Shown: positions 26,477-36,592, numbered from the stretch's first letter. The stretch: 64,000 nucleotides of DNA from Chitinophaga polysaccharea (GCF_007829335.1 NZ_VIWO01000001.1:1-64000); one strand, 5' to 3'. Numbers and translations are program-made. Notes: generated by a model from the sequence alone, not told the origin.

Positions 26477-29400
26477 TTATTCTTCTACCAGCGGGAACCA
26501 CAGGTTCACTCTTGTTCCCGATGCTTTTCCTTCCTCATCGGTAAGGTCTTCGATATCAAAGCTGGCATCTACATTAAAGCGGCTATTATAGAGCGATAAA
26601 CGGTCCCGTGTAATTTGCAGTCCCCGTGACTGATGCCCGGGTTTATTTGCTTTCTTCATTGCAGCGGCCTTCTCTCTACCTACTCCATTATCTTCAATGG
26701 TACATAAAACCCGGTCATCTACCTTTTTAAAAGTGATGGTGAGATTTCCTTTTCCTTTTTCATGCACCAGGCCGTGCCAGATGGCGTTTTCCACAAATGG
26801 CTGAATCACCATCGTAGGTACTTCTACCATATTGGCATCCAACGATGGATCGATGATAATTTCGTATTCAAATTCGTCGGAAAAACGTAGCTTTTCCAAT
26901 TCCATATAATTTTCCAGTACACTCACTTCCTGTGCTACGGTGATATTATTGAGCTGGGAGTTATCCAGTACATTACGGATCAGTTTTGCAAAGCGACTCA
27001 GGTAAGATAACGCCTGCTCCGTTTCGCTTTTCATCATAAAAGTCTGGATTGAATTGAGCGCATTAAAAATAAAGTGCGGATTCATTTGTGCCCTCAGGGC
27101 TTTCATTTCCAACTGTGCAATTTGTTGTTGTATCGCTTCCCGTTTCTTTGCTTCCCGCTTGATTCCCGAAATGCGCAACCTGAAATACAGGTATACCAGG
27201 GAGGCTGCCAACAGCAGGCAGATTAACTGAAACCAGCCTGTTTGCCAGAAGGCTGGCTTAATGAACAGGCGAAGGGTAGTGATATGATCCGAAAAGGTAC
27301 CCGCTGCATTTACTGCACGTACCTTAAAAAGGTAATTTCCCGGCGGAAGATTCGTGTATTTAGCCACCAGTATGTTATCTGTCAACACCCAGTTTTCATC
27401 AACTCCTTCCAGCTGATAATAATACCGGATGCGTTCCTGGTGGTATTGCAGGCTCTTAAACTCAATGCTGATAAAGTTTTGCTTATGGCTCAGTATTACC
27501 GGTACGCTATCCCGCATGGCGGCCTGTATGAGAATGGTACTGTCTAACGCCTTAAGATTTACAATCGTTACATCGGGAGGCGGCAGCGCTACCTGCAGGC
27601 TGTTGGGATCGAAGGTAACCACGTGATCAGAAGCGCCTACCAATAGATTGCCATTCTTTAAGCGGATCACACGGCGGCGCACTTTCCGGGCATTGTCCAC
27701 AATATCGTCGGCCTGGATAAATGTTTCCAATTTATTTTCGGGGAGATAATAACGATAAAAACCATATTGGGTGGTAAACCATACCTCGCCCTTATCACCC
27801 ATCACCATACTCAATACCCATTGGTCGAATAACTTCGTATTGGTAAGCAGTGGCCGGTAAGTTTGCCGGAGGGTATTATAAATCCACATCCCATGATCGG
27901 TACCGGCCAATAACAAGCTATCGTTATAGCGTAGCAGGGAAGTGATATTGCTGTATACCCTTGAGCTCCGGGTAAATGCTTCCCTGATAGCGATGCAATG
28001 CTGCCGGGTATTAAACAGCATGAGCCCTGCACTGCTGGTTCCCAGCCATAACATAGAATCATTCTCCGGCACAATATCCATCACAGATACCGGGCGCTTC
28101 AGAGAGTCGGTCAACTTATTGAATTGCCGGAAGGTATTCTGTTGTGGATTCCAGCGGGCCAATCCTCTTTTATAAAGACCTATCCAAACCGTGGTATCGT
28201 TTTGCGGTTGTAAATGCAAAACCGTTTGTTCGTATAATACGGGTGAGGTTACATGTTTGATAAATTGTCCTGTAGCAGGATTAAAGAGAGAAAGATTCCC
28301 ATTTTCCTGGCCTACCACGATAGTCCCATCTTTTAACTCTGCGAAGCTCCATACCAGGCCCCGCTCTTCGGGTAAAGAAGTAGCGGTATTCCCGGTGGAA
28401 TTGTGCACATAGTTGCGTACCAGGTTCAAATCAGGCGTAAGGCGACTGAAGCCTTGTCCCCAGTAACCTACATATACATCGCCGTTAGCGGCCTGCAAAA
28501 TGCCTGTCACTTCTGTTGCCGGGAGTTGCTCCTTCGTATTGGGGAAAACGGTGCGGCTGTCGAGCAGGCGGAAGGTTTTATTGTGCAGACTGAGAATATT
28601 CACTCCCCGGTCGGTACCGATCCAGAGATGTCCTTCCCTGTCGCTCAGGAAACAGTTAGCCTCGTAGTTATAATGAAACCCTTTTTCATCGTTATTGTTG
28701 GCGGTAATATTCAGGTCGAAATGACCCAAAGCACGGCTAAAACGGAAAATTCCACCTTTTTCGGTGGCTGCCCATACGTTTTTGTCCCCATCATAAACAA
28801 GATCGAAAGTGTTGTCCAGTTCTCTTTTTACTTTTAGCAGGCGTTTTTCCAACGGTGTTTCAAACGTATAGGCGTTCAGTTTACGGGAGGCCGGATGGAA
28901 ACAGAAGAGTTGTCCGCTGCGACAGGCCAGCCATATCTGGTGATCGGCATCGGTAAATATCTTCTTAAAGGTATTGTCTATATCCAGTATGGGCAGGTGT
29001 TCCGGATTATTGACGCGGCTGTATAAATTTTTCCGGTCCCGGTCTAGGATATAAACGCCGTGTTTTCCGCTGAGCCAAAGGTTCCCCGCTTCATCTTCCA
29101 TGATGGCATCCATCATTTGTTCACGATCAGCTTCGGGAATAATGGTCGCTTTCTGGAAATTAAAGGCTTTTTCGTTGAACCGCAGTAATCCATCATGCGT
29201 AGTAGCCCATATAACGCCGGCATGGTCCTGCACAATCTGGCTACATTGCAGTCCTTCAGGGCGTACATCTTTTTCGGCCACTTTCAAGGTTCTTACCAGG
29301 TCGGTTACAGGGTCGTATACACGGATGTTATCGGGGGTTCCCATCCATATGCGTCCCTGGTGGTCTTCACAGAGGCAGATATCGTCGTAGTAAATGGAAC

Positions 29401-29686
29401 CTGGCACGCGGTCGAAACTGGCTACTGTCAGGAGATTGGTGCCATCGTATCTTTGCAGGGCGGTGCTGGCAATCCAGATAAACCCTTTTTTATCCTGCAT
29501 AATAGCGGATACGTGATTACTGGCCAGGCCATTGCTGATATCCAGGTGGGAAAAGTTGTACGAAACCTTGGACGGATACTGTGCTACTGCATTGGGAAGG
29601 GCAACCACTATCCACAGCAGGTAAAAGATATACCTGGCTGCATGTTGCCATCGCGGGGCAGTTACCTTGACATGCCTATGCATCAT
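26477..29686 (-). CDS. Propeller-type LytS-family sensor histidine kinase (orphan)
   Basis: The 1069-aa protein has an N-terminal signal or anchor (about residues 15-35). A two-fold set of regulator-propeller repeats follows (many WIGT/WLGT, GLLRFN, GIFRFS blades, about 40-720). Then come a Y_Y_Y domain (YYYQLEGVDENWV, NLPPGNYLFKVRAVNAAG), one membrane helix near 820 and a His_kinase domain with His871 in MNPHFIFNALNS. The ATPase motif is EDNGVGREK, and GLQITRDRL is the G-box equivalent. Such kinases usually pair with a LytTR regulator. None is adjacent, so it is an orphan. The ligand is unknown, often a carbohydrate in related proteins. Confidence 0.92.
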   Translation of the reverse strand: MMHRHVKVTAPRWQHAARYIFYLLWIVVALPNAVAQYPSKVSYNFSHLDISNGLASNHVSAIMQDKKGFIWIASTALQRYDGTNLLTVASFDRVPGSIYYDDICLCEDHQGRIWMGTPDNIRVYDPVTDLVRTLKVAEKDVRPEGLQCSQIVQDHAGVIWATTHDGLLRFNEKAFNFQKATIIPEADREQMMDAIMEDEAGNLWLSGKHGVYILDRDRKNLYSRVNNPEHLPILDIDNTFKKIFTDADHQIWLACRSGQLFCFHPASRKLNAYTFETPLEKRLLKVKRELDNTFDLVYDGDKNVWAATEKGGIFRFSRALGHFDLNITANNNDEKGFHYNYEANCFLSDREGHLWIGTDRGVNILSLHNKTFRLLDSRTVFPNTKEQLPATEVTGILQAANGDVYVGYWGQGFSRLTPDLNLVRNYVHNSTGNTATSLPEERGLVWSFAELKDGTIVVGQENGNLSLFNPATGQFIKHVTSPVLYEQTVLHLQPQNDTTVWIGLYKRGLARWNPQQNTFRQFNKLTDSLKRPVSVMDIVPENDSMLWLGTSSAGLMLFNTRQHCIAIREAFTRSSRVYSNITSLLRYNDSLLLAGTDHGMWIYNTLRQTYRPLLTNTKLFDQWVLSMVMGDKGEVWFTTQYGFYRYYLPENKLETFIQADDIVDNARKVRRRVIRLKNGNLLVGASDHVVTFDPNSLQVALPPPDVTIVNLKALDSTILIQAAMRDSVPVILSHKQNFISIEFKSLQYHQERIRYYYQLEGVDENWVLTDNILVAKYTNLPPGNYLFKVRAVNAAGTFSDHITTLRLFIKPAFWQTGWFQLICLLLAASLVYLYFRLRISGIKREAKKREAIQQQIAQLEMKALRAQMNPHFIFNALNSIQTFMMKSETEQALSYLSRFAKLIRNVLDNSQLNNITVAQEVSVLENYMELEKLRFSDEFEYEIIIDPSLDANMVEVPTMVIQPFVENAIWHGLVHEKGKGNLTITFKKVDDRVLCTIEDNGVGREKAAAMKKANKPGHQSRGLQITRDRLSLYNSRFNVDASFDIEDLTDEEGKASGTRVNLWFPLVEE

Positions 29687-29782
29687 TACAATATCGGAGA
29701 CAGTTGCAGTGCTGTAATAAATGTACTAAATGTTGTTGTTAGTTGTATGTGGTAAGGTGCGGGAAATAATGGCTGAAATGAA

Positions 29783-29808
29783 AAAGGACCTCTTTTCAGA
29801 AGTCCTTC
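29783..29808 (-). terminator. terminator of the first tRNA-Glu
   Basis: A hairpin (stem AAGGAC/GTCCTT with an 11-nt loop) directly follows the tRNA on the minus strand and ends in five T. Confidence 0.7.
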
Positions 29809-29811
29809 TTG

Positions 29812-29883
29812 TACCACGTACGGGATTCGAACCCGTGATTCCTCCGTGAAAGGGAGGCGTCTTAACCCCTTGACCAACGCGGC
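29812..29883 (-). tRNA. tRNA-Glu (UUC)
   Basis: A 72-nt cloverleaf is read leftward. The acceptor stem is GCCGCGT/ACGTGGT with two G-U pairs, and the T-arm is CGGGTTCGAATCCCG. The anticodon loop CTTTCAC between CCTCC and GGAGG gives anticodon UUC. CCA is not encoded. It differs from the second tRNA-Glu at 39366 by two bases. Confidence 0.96.
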
Positions 29884-30137
29884 ATTTTTCGTTTGGGATT
29901 GCAAAGATAGGAAAATGTTTATTATTCCAAAATTTTTTTTTATTTCTTCCCAAAGATAAGAAGATTATGCTTTCTACCACTCAAAAAAACTGGCTTTTCC
30001 GGCTGGAAGCTACCCCATCCCTACCCGCTGCCACGGGGCATTTGATCTGTTTAAAGCAGGCTTATTGTGGTATTATCTCCCCGAAAATATTTTTCAGGGA
30101 GAGAGATGCCCGGTACTAACCCCAAAGACTATACGAT
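29884..30137. other. noncoding stretch after the first tRNA-Glu
   Basis: About 250 nt between the tRNA-Glu 5' end and the DUF1345 stop. It holds the tRNA promoter at 29902-29931. I see no gene in the rest. Confidence 0.5.
29902..29931 (-). promoter_or_regulatory. tRNA-Glu promoter 1
   Basis: TATCTTTG (29902-29909) and TTTG (29928-29931) on the minus strand with 18 nt between them, 18 nt upstream of the tRNA. Confidence 0.75.
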
Positions 30138-30824
30138 CTATTGTTTCAGGCCAGCGATCAGGTTAATGGTCAATGCCACTACAAACGTGTTGAGCGCAAA
30201 CGACAACAGGCCATGGGCCAAGGCGGTACGCCGGATCACCCGCCTGCTGATCTCTACATCCGATACCTGGAAAGTCATCCCGATCACAAAGGAGAAATAG
30301 GCAAAGTCGATATAATCCGGATGCTTTTCACTCGGGAACTCCAGCCCACCGGCATGTTTGGTAACATCCGTCCCGTCATCATCATAGTATAAATTAGCGT
30401 AATGGAAAGTCAGCGTGGTGTGTACCATTACCCAGGAAGCCAGCATGCCCATAATCGCTACCGGTAAGTAAATCATCTTAGAACCACCCGATACCTCTTT
30501 CGACAACATCAACAGCAGTACAATCACCAGGCTGGCAATAGAAGCCAATACCACAGAAAAGGATACAAATATCCGGCTGCCATCATCTACCCTTGCCCAG
30601 GTACGCAACTCCTCTACCGTACGATTATAAAACACAATCCATCCCGTGACGATATAGGAGATGGCAAATACATCCCAGGACAGCATATACTGCACCAGCG
30701 GATGAAGCTTCAGGTCAAATAAGAAAAAGCTTACCAATACCAGACCTGCAAATCCCAGGCTTACCAATACCCGCTGTAATGGGTGCATGCCGACCAATAA
30801 CTTTACGGCCTTCTTTTTTCGCAT
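30138..30824 (-). CDS. DUF1345 membrane protein
   Basis: The 228-aa protein has about six hydrophobic segments (for example RVLVSLGFAGLVLVSFFLF and IYLPVAIMGMLASWVMVH). The DUF1345 signature is TTLTFHYANLYYDDDG followed by YIDFAYFSFVIGMTFQVSDV, with conserved charged residues between helices. It is probably an inner-membrane protein of unknown function. It is divergent from the TonB receptor gene. Confidence 0.85.
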   Translation of the reverse strand: MRKKKAVKLLVGMHPLQRVLVSLGFAGLVLVSFFLFDLKLHPLVQYMLSWDVFAISYIVTGWIVFYNRTVEELRTWARVDDGSRIFVSFSVVLASIASLVIVLLLMLSKEVSGGSKMIYLPVAIMGMLASWVMVHTTLTFHYANLYYDDDGTDVTKHAGGLEFPSEKHPDYIDFAYFSFVIGMTFQVSDVEISRRVIRRTALAHGLLSFALNTFVVALTINLIAGLKQ

Positions 30825-31123
30825 AACAATAACTTATAGATTAAAGATAGCCCTGTTTTTAAAGACATACCTATCCTGTGAAAAAATTATTATCCTACAA
30901 AAACAGTAGACTATTGTTTAACCCATTCAATTTCGTAAATTAGTAGGACACTAATTAATGGCTATGAATCCCAACAACCGGCATAGATTCCGGGATAACC
31001 CGGAAAGCCGTCAACAACAATGCCTTCGGGCATCCAGGTAATTATCAACCAGTATAGTAACTCCCCGGAGTGGTAATGCCACCTGCATAGACTGCTCCTA
31101 CTCTCAACATTAAAATCAATAGC
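30825..31123. other. divergent intergenic region with hairpins and a small frame
   Basis: The 299 nt between DUF1345 and the TonB receptor contain a perfect 7-bp GC hairpin (30988-30994/30999-31005), an A/T palindrome near 30938-30956 and a 27-codon frame (30958-31041). No clean TAnnTTTG promoter facing right was found. Confidence 0.45.
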
Positions 31124-33901
31124 ATGAAATCAAAATTGTACGCCCTGCTATGGCTTTTCCTATTGTCCGTTACAGCTTACGGACAAACTATTGAAGGTAC
31201 CGTTGCCGATAAGCAGCAACCACTCGCAGGCGCCTCTGTAAGAGTGATCGGCGCCAACACAGGCGCTGCCACCGACGCCAGCGGCCATTATAAAATAAAA
31301 GTACAGCCGGGTAAATATACACTCAGCGCCAGCTACATCGGCTACCAGGCCAGCATGCAGGAAATAACCGTAGCCGCCGGCGAATCAGCTACCCTCAACT
31401 TTGTACTGAAATCAACAGATGACCTGAACGAAGTGGTGGTACTGGGTTCCAGGAGCGCGCCCCGCAGCCAGCTATCTACCGTGGTACCGGTAGACGTAGT
31501 AGATGTAAAACAAATAGCCCAATACTCCCCACAGGTAAGCATCAACCAGATACTCAACTATGTGGCGCCTTCCTTTACGTCCAACACCCAAACCCTGTCG
31601 GACGGAACCGACCATATAGATCCCGCTTCCCTGCGCGGTTTAGGCCCCGACCAGGTACTGGTGCTCATCAATGGTAAAAGACGGCATACTACGTCCCTCG
31701 TTAATATCAACGGCAGCTTTGGTAAAGGTTCCGTAGGCACCGACCTTAACGCCATTCCTACTTCTGCTATCAAAAAAATAGAAATATTGAGAGATGGCGC
31801 CGCTGCCCAATATGGCTCTGATGCCATTGCAGGTGTTATCAACATTGTGCTCAACGACGAAGTAAATAAAGTAAACGTAGGCGTATCTACCGGCGCTTAT
31901 GTATCCAAAAACTCCGTTAATGGACTCGACGGACAAAATGTACAGGCCAACATCAACTACGGCCTGCCACTGGGCGATAAAGGCGGCTACATCAACCTGG
32001 CCGGCTCTTACGACTACCGCGATTATACCAATCGCACCGGCACCTTCTCCGGTACTATTTTCAACGACTATAACGATCCTGCCCTGGCAGCTACGCCAGG
32101 TAGCCCTACCGGGAAAGATATTACAGATGCAGAACTAGCCAAAAGAGGTCTTACGCGCAAAGACTTCAACTCCCGCATAGGACAATCGGCCAACCGCGGT
32201 GGTAGCCTGTTCCTAAACGCTTCGTTGCCCATCAGCGACAAAGCCGAACTGTATTTTTTCGGAGGCCTCAACTATCGCCATGGCGAAGCAGCTGCCTTTT
32301 ACAGAACACCCTCCCAGCTTACCCAGAACAACGATACCATCTATCCCAATGGCTTCCTGCCGCTGATTGTGACCGATAACCGCGATAAATCATTGGCCGC
32401 TGGTATCAGGAGCACACTGGGTGAATGGAAAGTAGATTTCAGCAATACGATCGGGCAAAATGCGGTGGACTTCAACGTAGATAACACACTCAACGCCTCT
32501 CTCCTGAAAGCCTCTCCCACTACCTTTGAAGCCGGTGGTTACCGCTTTCTTCAAAACACCACCAACCTCGATTTTACCCGGTTTTTCAAAGATGTGCTGA
32601 GCGGGATCAACGTAGCCTTTGGCGCAGAACATCGCTACGAAAACTACCGCATCCTACCCGGTGAAGCATCTTCCTACATCAATTACGGCAATGCCCTCAA
32701 AATAGGCACAGACGGACAAGGGAACCCTATTCTCATTCCCGATCCAAAAGGAAATATATCTACCCGCTTTGCGGCCAATGGCAGCGCATTTGCCGGCGGC
32801 GCTCAAAGCTTCCCGGGATTTAGTCCGGATAATGCCACCAACGCGTCCCGAACGTCTGTTGCCGCCTACAGCGATGTGGAAGTCAACTTCACCGAAAAAC
32901 TGCTGGTGGATGGAGCCCTCCGGTTTGAAAATTATTCCGACTTTGGTTCCACCCTCAACTGGAAACTGGCCAGTCGCTATCAGTTCAGCCCTAAGTTCCT
33001 GCTGAGAGCCGCCGCCAGTACCGGATTCAGAGCACCCTCGCTGCATCAGCGCTACTTCAATGCCACCTCCAGTATATTCACTGATGGCGTATTTCTGGAG
33101 TCAGGCACCTTCACCAACGACAGCCGCGTAGCAGCTTTGCTCGGTATCCCTAAACTCAAACAGGAAACTTCATACAGCTACAGTGCCGGTATCACCAGCA
33201 ACCTCGGACCACTGAAACTAACGGTAGACGGCTATTTCATTCGGATAAACGATCGCATTGTTTATACCGGGCAGTTCTCCGGTAACAAAAATGGTACCCC
33301 GCAGGAACAGGAAATCTACAATATCCTTCGCACCGCCAATGCTACTACAGCGAGGTTCTTCGCCAATGCTATCAACACAGAAACCAAAGGAATAGATGTG
33401 GTAATTACGTATACCGTACATCCCGGCAAAGGTCATCTCCGGGCAGATCTCTCCGGCACGTTTGCCAAAACCAACCTGGTAGGACCTATTCACGCATCAC
33501 CACAACTGGCAGGCAAAGAAAGTACCTACTTCGATGCGGCCAGCCGCATCTACCTGGAATCTGCCGTTCCGCAAACAAAAGCCAACTTGTCGCTGAATTA
33601 TACTATTCAGAAATGGGGTTTCTTCCTGCGCAATGTTTATTTCGGGAAAGTACAGGAAGCTACTAACGTAGTAACTGCACAGGATTGGTATAAAGGTAAA
33701 GTGGTAACCGATGTAAGCATAGGATACCGGTTTATTCCCGCACTGGGGCTGACCATCGGCGCCAACAACCTGCTGGACATCTATCCTGATAAATTATCGG
33801 CAGCTAACCAAAGCTCCGGACGCTTTGTGTACAGCCGGGCCTCACAACAGTTTGGCTTCAACGGCCGTTTCCTGTTTGCAAGGCTCAATCTCAGCTTCTA
33901 A
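31124..33901 (+). CDS. TonB-dependent outer-membrane receptor with CarboxypepD_reg domain
   Basis: The 925-aa protein has a signal peptide (ending TAYGQ). A carboxypeptidase-regulatory-like domain at about residues 22-105 follows (EGTVADKQQPLAGASV, AASYIGYQA-like core), then a plug domain (VDVKQIAQYSPQVSINQILN, VLVLINGKRRHTTSLVN, KIEILRDGAAAQYGSDAI) and a 22-strand barrel ending in ARLNLSF. Energy comes from TonB. No SusD partner is adjacent, so it is likely a siderophore-, cobalamin- or metal-type receptor rather than a SusC glycan transporter; the substrate is not visible. Confidence 0.94.
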   Translation: MKSKLYALLWLFLLSVTAYGQTIEGTVADKQQPLAGASVRVIGANTGAATDASGHYKIKVQPGKYTLSASYIGYQASMQEITVAAGESATLNFVLKSTDDLNEVVVLGSRSAPRSQLSTVVPVDVVDVKQIAQYSPQVSINQILNYVAPSFTSNTQTLSDGTDHIDPASLRGLGPDQVLVLINGKRRHTTSLVNINGSFGKGSVGTDLNAIPTSAIKKIEILRDGAAAQYGSDAIAGVINIVLNDEVNKVNVGVSTGAYVSKNSVNGLDGQNVQANINYGLPLGDKGGYINLAGSYDYRDYTNRTGTFSGTIFNDYNDPALAATPGSPTGKDITDAELAKRGLTRKDFNSRIGQSANRGGSLFLNASLPISDKAELYFFGGLNYRHGEAAAFYRTPSQLTQNNDTIYPNGFLPLIVTDNRDKSLAAGIRSTLGEWKVDFSNTIGQNAVDFNVDNTLNASLLKASPTTFEAGGYRFLQNTTNLDFTRFFKDVLSGINVAFGAEHRYENYRILPGEASSYINYGNALKIGTDGQGNPILIPDPKGNISTRFAANGSAFAGGAQSFPGFSPDNATNASRTSVAAYSDVEVNFTEKLLVDGALRFENYSDFGSTLNWKLASRYQFSPKFLLRAAASTGFRAPSLHQRYFNATSSIFTDGVFLESGTFTNDSRVAALLGIPKLKQETSYSYSAGITSNLGPLKLTVDGYFIRINDRIVYTGQFSGNKNGTPQEQEIYNILRTANATTARFFANAINTETKGIDVVITYTVHPGKGHLRADLSGTFAKTNLVGPIHASPQLAGKESTYFDAASRIYLESAVPQTKANLSLNYTIQKWGFFLRNVYFGKVQEATNVVTAQDWYKGKVVTDVSIGYRFIPALGLTIGANNLLDIYPDKLSAANQSSGRFVYSRASQQFGFNGRFLFARLNLSF

Positions 33902-33940
33902 AAAGAAAAGGAGACGCGGGTTCGCGTCTCCTTTTCTTTT
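33901..33940. terminator. bidirectional terminator
   Basis: Perfect 18-bp arms (33901-33918/33923-33940) around a 4-nt loop start inside the TonB receptor stop codon and end 1 nt before the stop of the opposing gene. Confidence 0.88.
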
Positions 33941-33941
33941 C

Positions 33942-34586
33942 CTATTCCAGGCTGTGGAGCACCTCCCGATACTCTCTTAATGCCATATCATCGGAAAGAT
34001 TATCCGGATCAGCGATAAATGTTTTTAACGCCTGCTTATATTCTTCTTTAAACCGCCCGTTATTACGACTCGCTTCAAACTGTATCCGGGCTTTTTCCAC
34101 CAGCTGCTTATTTTCATGGACAATTCTTGCCAACCCATAAGCAGATTCATCGCTTAACACCACAATATTCTTTTCATAACCCGGGATATACTTCAGCACA
34201 AAAGCCTCATTGGTTGGCGGCAATAATATGGCGTTTCTTACCGGGTAGATAGCGGCCGACATCGTAGAAAATCCGGTGAGTACATCTTCTCCATCCGGTG
34301 TTTTTACCAGCACATCATAATCATAAATAGGATTGTCATTGAGGGTACTGCTGGTTTCAGATATTAATGTAACAATACCGGTTCCTTTAACGCCATAGGC
34401 ATTCAGAAACCAGGCATTCAGCATATGCGCCAGGAAAATATTGGCAATAGGCATCAGCAAAGTGAGGATACCAAAGATCAATTTTTTAGTAACGGCGTAT
34501 AAGGCACCGAAAAACAATACTAACAATAGAAATGACCAGCCGGGATGATGGCTCAGAAAATACAGTACAGCAGAAATGGTTTGCAT
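33942..34586 (-). CDS. Hypothetical membrane protein
   Basis: I do not recognise this 214-aa protein. Two hydrophobic segments (about residues 15-35 and 38-60) are followed by a soluble domain with a beta-rich part (GIVTLISETSSTLN, YDYDVLVKTPDGEDVLTGFS) and a charged helical C-terminus (EEYKQALKTFIADPDNLSDD). The soluble part is probably periplasmic or cytosolic depending on topology. It lies alone between two terminated units. Confidence 0.7.
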   Translation of the reverse strand: MQTISAVLYFLSHHPGWSFLLLVLFFGALYAVTKKLIFGILTLLMPIANIFLAHMLNAWFLNAYGVKGTGIVTLISETSSTLNDNPIYDYDVLVKTPDGEDVLTGFSTMSAAIYPVRNAILLPPTNEAFVLKYIPGYEKNIVVLSDESAYGLARIVHENKQLVEKARIQFEASRNNGRFKEEYKQALKTFIADPDNLSDDMALREYREVLHSLE

Positions 34587-34648
34587 GGGTTACATCTTTT
34601 AAAAGTCCGGTTTTCCTTTTACCAAACTTAACAATAAAACCACACATA

Positions 34649-35650
34649 CTAAAAATAAGAGCAGCGAACTTGTCTTAATGAAGTTCTCTTTGCATTATCC
34701 ATTCTCCTAAAATAATACCCTACGGAAATTTCATGGGTCCCGTTATTGTAGGTGCGGTATTTATTCAGGGCATAGTCAAAAGCATAACCGATCCGTAACT
34801 CATGTATTACAAATACTTCTGCCATTGCCACGGCAGCACTGGATTTGGTAAGACCTGGCTGCAAATCGGGTTTATTATAAATATGTACAGCAGTACGATA
34901 TCCGCCACCGATCCATACCATTTCCTTCAACAGTATAAACATATTCAGATCCAGGCTGGTTGGACCTCCGCGGTCATCTTTCAGCAGGAAGGAAGGTTTT
35001 AACATCACATCGTCATTCACGGGAAACAGGGCCCCCGCCGTTAGATAATAGTGAGGCTTGGACACGGGGATAAAATGCGCCAGTGGTTTATTTTTTACCT
35101 GGTACTGTGCTGTAAGGTTATCTGCCGAAAATCCAATAAACCAGTTGGCCGTTGAGTAATATATTCCGGCTCGCATATCAAACAACAGCATATGCTGCGC
35201 GGCGCCACCAATATTTGGTTCATTGGGATTGGTAAAATCGAGCTTGCCGGGATCGAGCCCCTGCTGTACGATACCGGCGCCTATACCGAGTGCCAGCCGG
35301 CCACTTTCTGTTCCTAATGGAATACGATAGGCATAGTTACCATAGGCTGACAACTGGCTCTGGGCGCCTATCTTATCGGACGATACCTGCAAGGCTAATC
35401 CTACCCGGTCGTCGTTTACATTGCCGTCCACCGCCAGCGACATGGTTTGCGGCGCACCGGCAATACCTACCCACTGATCCCGGTAAAAAGCGTGCGCATT
35501 CAATTCCTGCCGGTATCCCGCGTAAGCGGGATTAATGTAAATCCCGTTGAAGATATACTGGCTGAATTGTGCATCCTGCTGGGCCTGCGCATACTGCCCA
35601 CCTAATAAGCCCACCAGGAAAACGAAATATTTTTTGATACACATAGTCAT
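34649..35650 (-). CDS. PorP/SprF-family type IX secretion-associated outer-membrane protein
   Basis: The 333-aa protein has a signal peptide (ending QYAQAQ) and the family start QDAQFSQYIFNGIYINPAYAG. A 14-strand-like barrel ends with HEISVGYYFRR. PorP/SprF proteins attach T9SS substrates to the surface or help their passage. Its start overlaps the stop of the CHU_C-domain gene by 1 nt (TAATG), so translation is probably coupled. The partner it handles is very likely that upstream protein. Confidence 0.92.
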   Translation of the reverse strand: MTMCIKKYFVFLVGLLGGQYAQAQQDAQFSQYIFNGIYINPAYAGYRQELNAHAFYRDQWVGIAGAPQTMSLAVDGNVNDDRVGLALQVSSDKIGAQSQLSAYGNYAYRIPLGTESGRLALGIGAGIVQQGLDPGKLDFTNPNEPNIGGAAQHMLLFDMRAGIYYSTANWFIGFSADNLTAQYQVKNKPLAHFIPVSKPHYYLTAGALFPVNDDVMLKPSFLLKDDRGGPTSLDLNMFILLKEMVWIGGGYRTAVHIYNKPDLQPGLTKSSAAVAMAEVFVIHELRIGYAFDYALNKYRTYNNGTHEISVGYYFRRMDNAKRTSLRQVRCSYF

Positions 35651-36585
35651 TAAGGTTTCAGCAATGTGATATAACCTTTAAACTCCTGCCAGCGGCCAAT
35701 TCCATCTTTGACACGCAGCAGGTAGAAGTAGGTCCCTTCATTCAATCCTTTACCACTCCAGTTTTGCGTATATCCTTTTTGTTCAAACACATGATTACCC
35801 CAGCGATTCAGGATAATCAGTTCATTTTCGGGGTATTGTTCTAATCCACTGATCTCGAAAACATCATTGATCCCGTCGCCATTAGGCGTAATAGCATTGG
35901 GGATATGCAATGGCAATACCAACAGCTGATGCGTGCTCTGGTTGTTCTGCAGCGCGTTATCCTGTTCCACAGCGGCTACCGTAGCGGTGTTGGTGATTTG
36001 ACCGGTTGCTATCACCTTCACTTTTATCGACAGGGACGCCGCCATACTTGCCTGTAAACTATTGATCTTCCATACCACCGTATGATCACCCGGTTGATAA
36101 GTAGCTGTTCCCAAAGTAGGCACAGACAAGAGTTCCAGGGATACCTGGGGAGGAAGTTTATCTGTCACCACAATACCGGTAGCATCTGCAGGGCCATTGT
36201 TAGCTATGGTGAGATAATAATTAAAAGTGCTGTTGAGTTTAAAGGCGCCGTTATCTGCGGTCTTGTTGATCTGCATGTCAGCATCGGGGCCACGGCCGGT
36301 TATTTCGGCAATAATTACCGGGTCCGATAAATCTGAAATACATCCACCGCCGCCATAAGCTTCCACGGTATACTTGCCCGGAGTGGCGGTGACATAGTCC
36401 TGCTGGAATGCTCCAGGTAATGCCATTCCATCGCGGTACCACTGATACCGGGGGGCATTCACGGAGGTAGCAGACAATTTCACCTGCTGTCCGGGCATAA
36501 TATACCTGATGGGGACCGACTGCCCGGCGGCAGTCAGACAGTACCCACACAGGAACAATATGAAAGCAGTACCTCTCTTCAGCAT
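35650..36585 (-). CDS. Surface protein with DUF11 and gliding-motility-type C-terminal (CHU_C/T9SS) domain
   Basis: I place the start at the ATG 36585 (311 aa), which begins a signal peptide (MLKRGTAFILFLCGYCLTAAGQ) and sits 7 nt past the previous stop. An Ig-like part comes first. A DUF11 repeat follows (INKTADNGAFKLNSTFNYYL, NNGPADATGIVVTDKLP). The C-terminal gliding-motility domain (IPNAITPNGDGINDVFEI, ILNRWGNHVFEQKGY, GTYFYLLRVKDG) is a T9SS sorting signal. So it is secreted and anchored at the cell surface. Confidence 0.9.
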   Translation of the reverse strand: MLKRGTAFILFLCGYCLTAAGQSVPIRYIMPGQQVKLSATSVNAPRYQWYRDGMALPGAFQQDYVTATPGKYTVEAYGGGGCISDLSDPVIIAEITGRGPDADMQINKTADNGAFKLNSTFNYYLTIANNGPADATGIVVTDKLPPQVSLELLSVPTLGTATYQPGDHTVVWKINSLQASMAASLSIKVKVIATGQITNTATVAAVEQDNALQNNQSTHQLLVLPLHIPNAITPNGDGINDVFEISGLEQYPENELIILNRWGNHVFEQKGYTQNWSGKGLNEGTYFYLLRVKDGIGRWQEFKGYITLLKP

Positions 36586-36592
36586 ACGCCTG

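Noticed and set aside
31124..33901. A SusC-type glycan utilisation locus
   Set aside because: No SusD gene, glycosidase or regulator is adjacent to the receptor.
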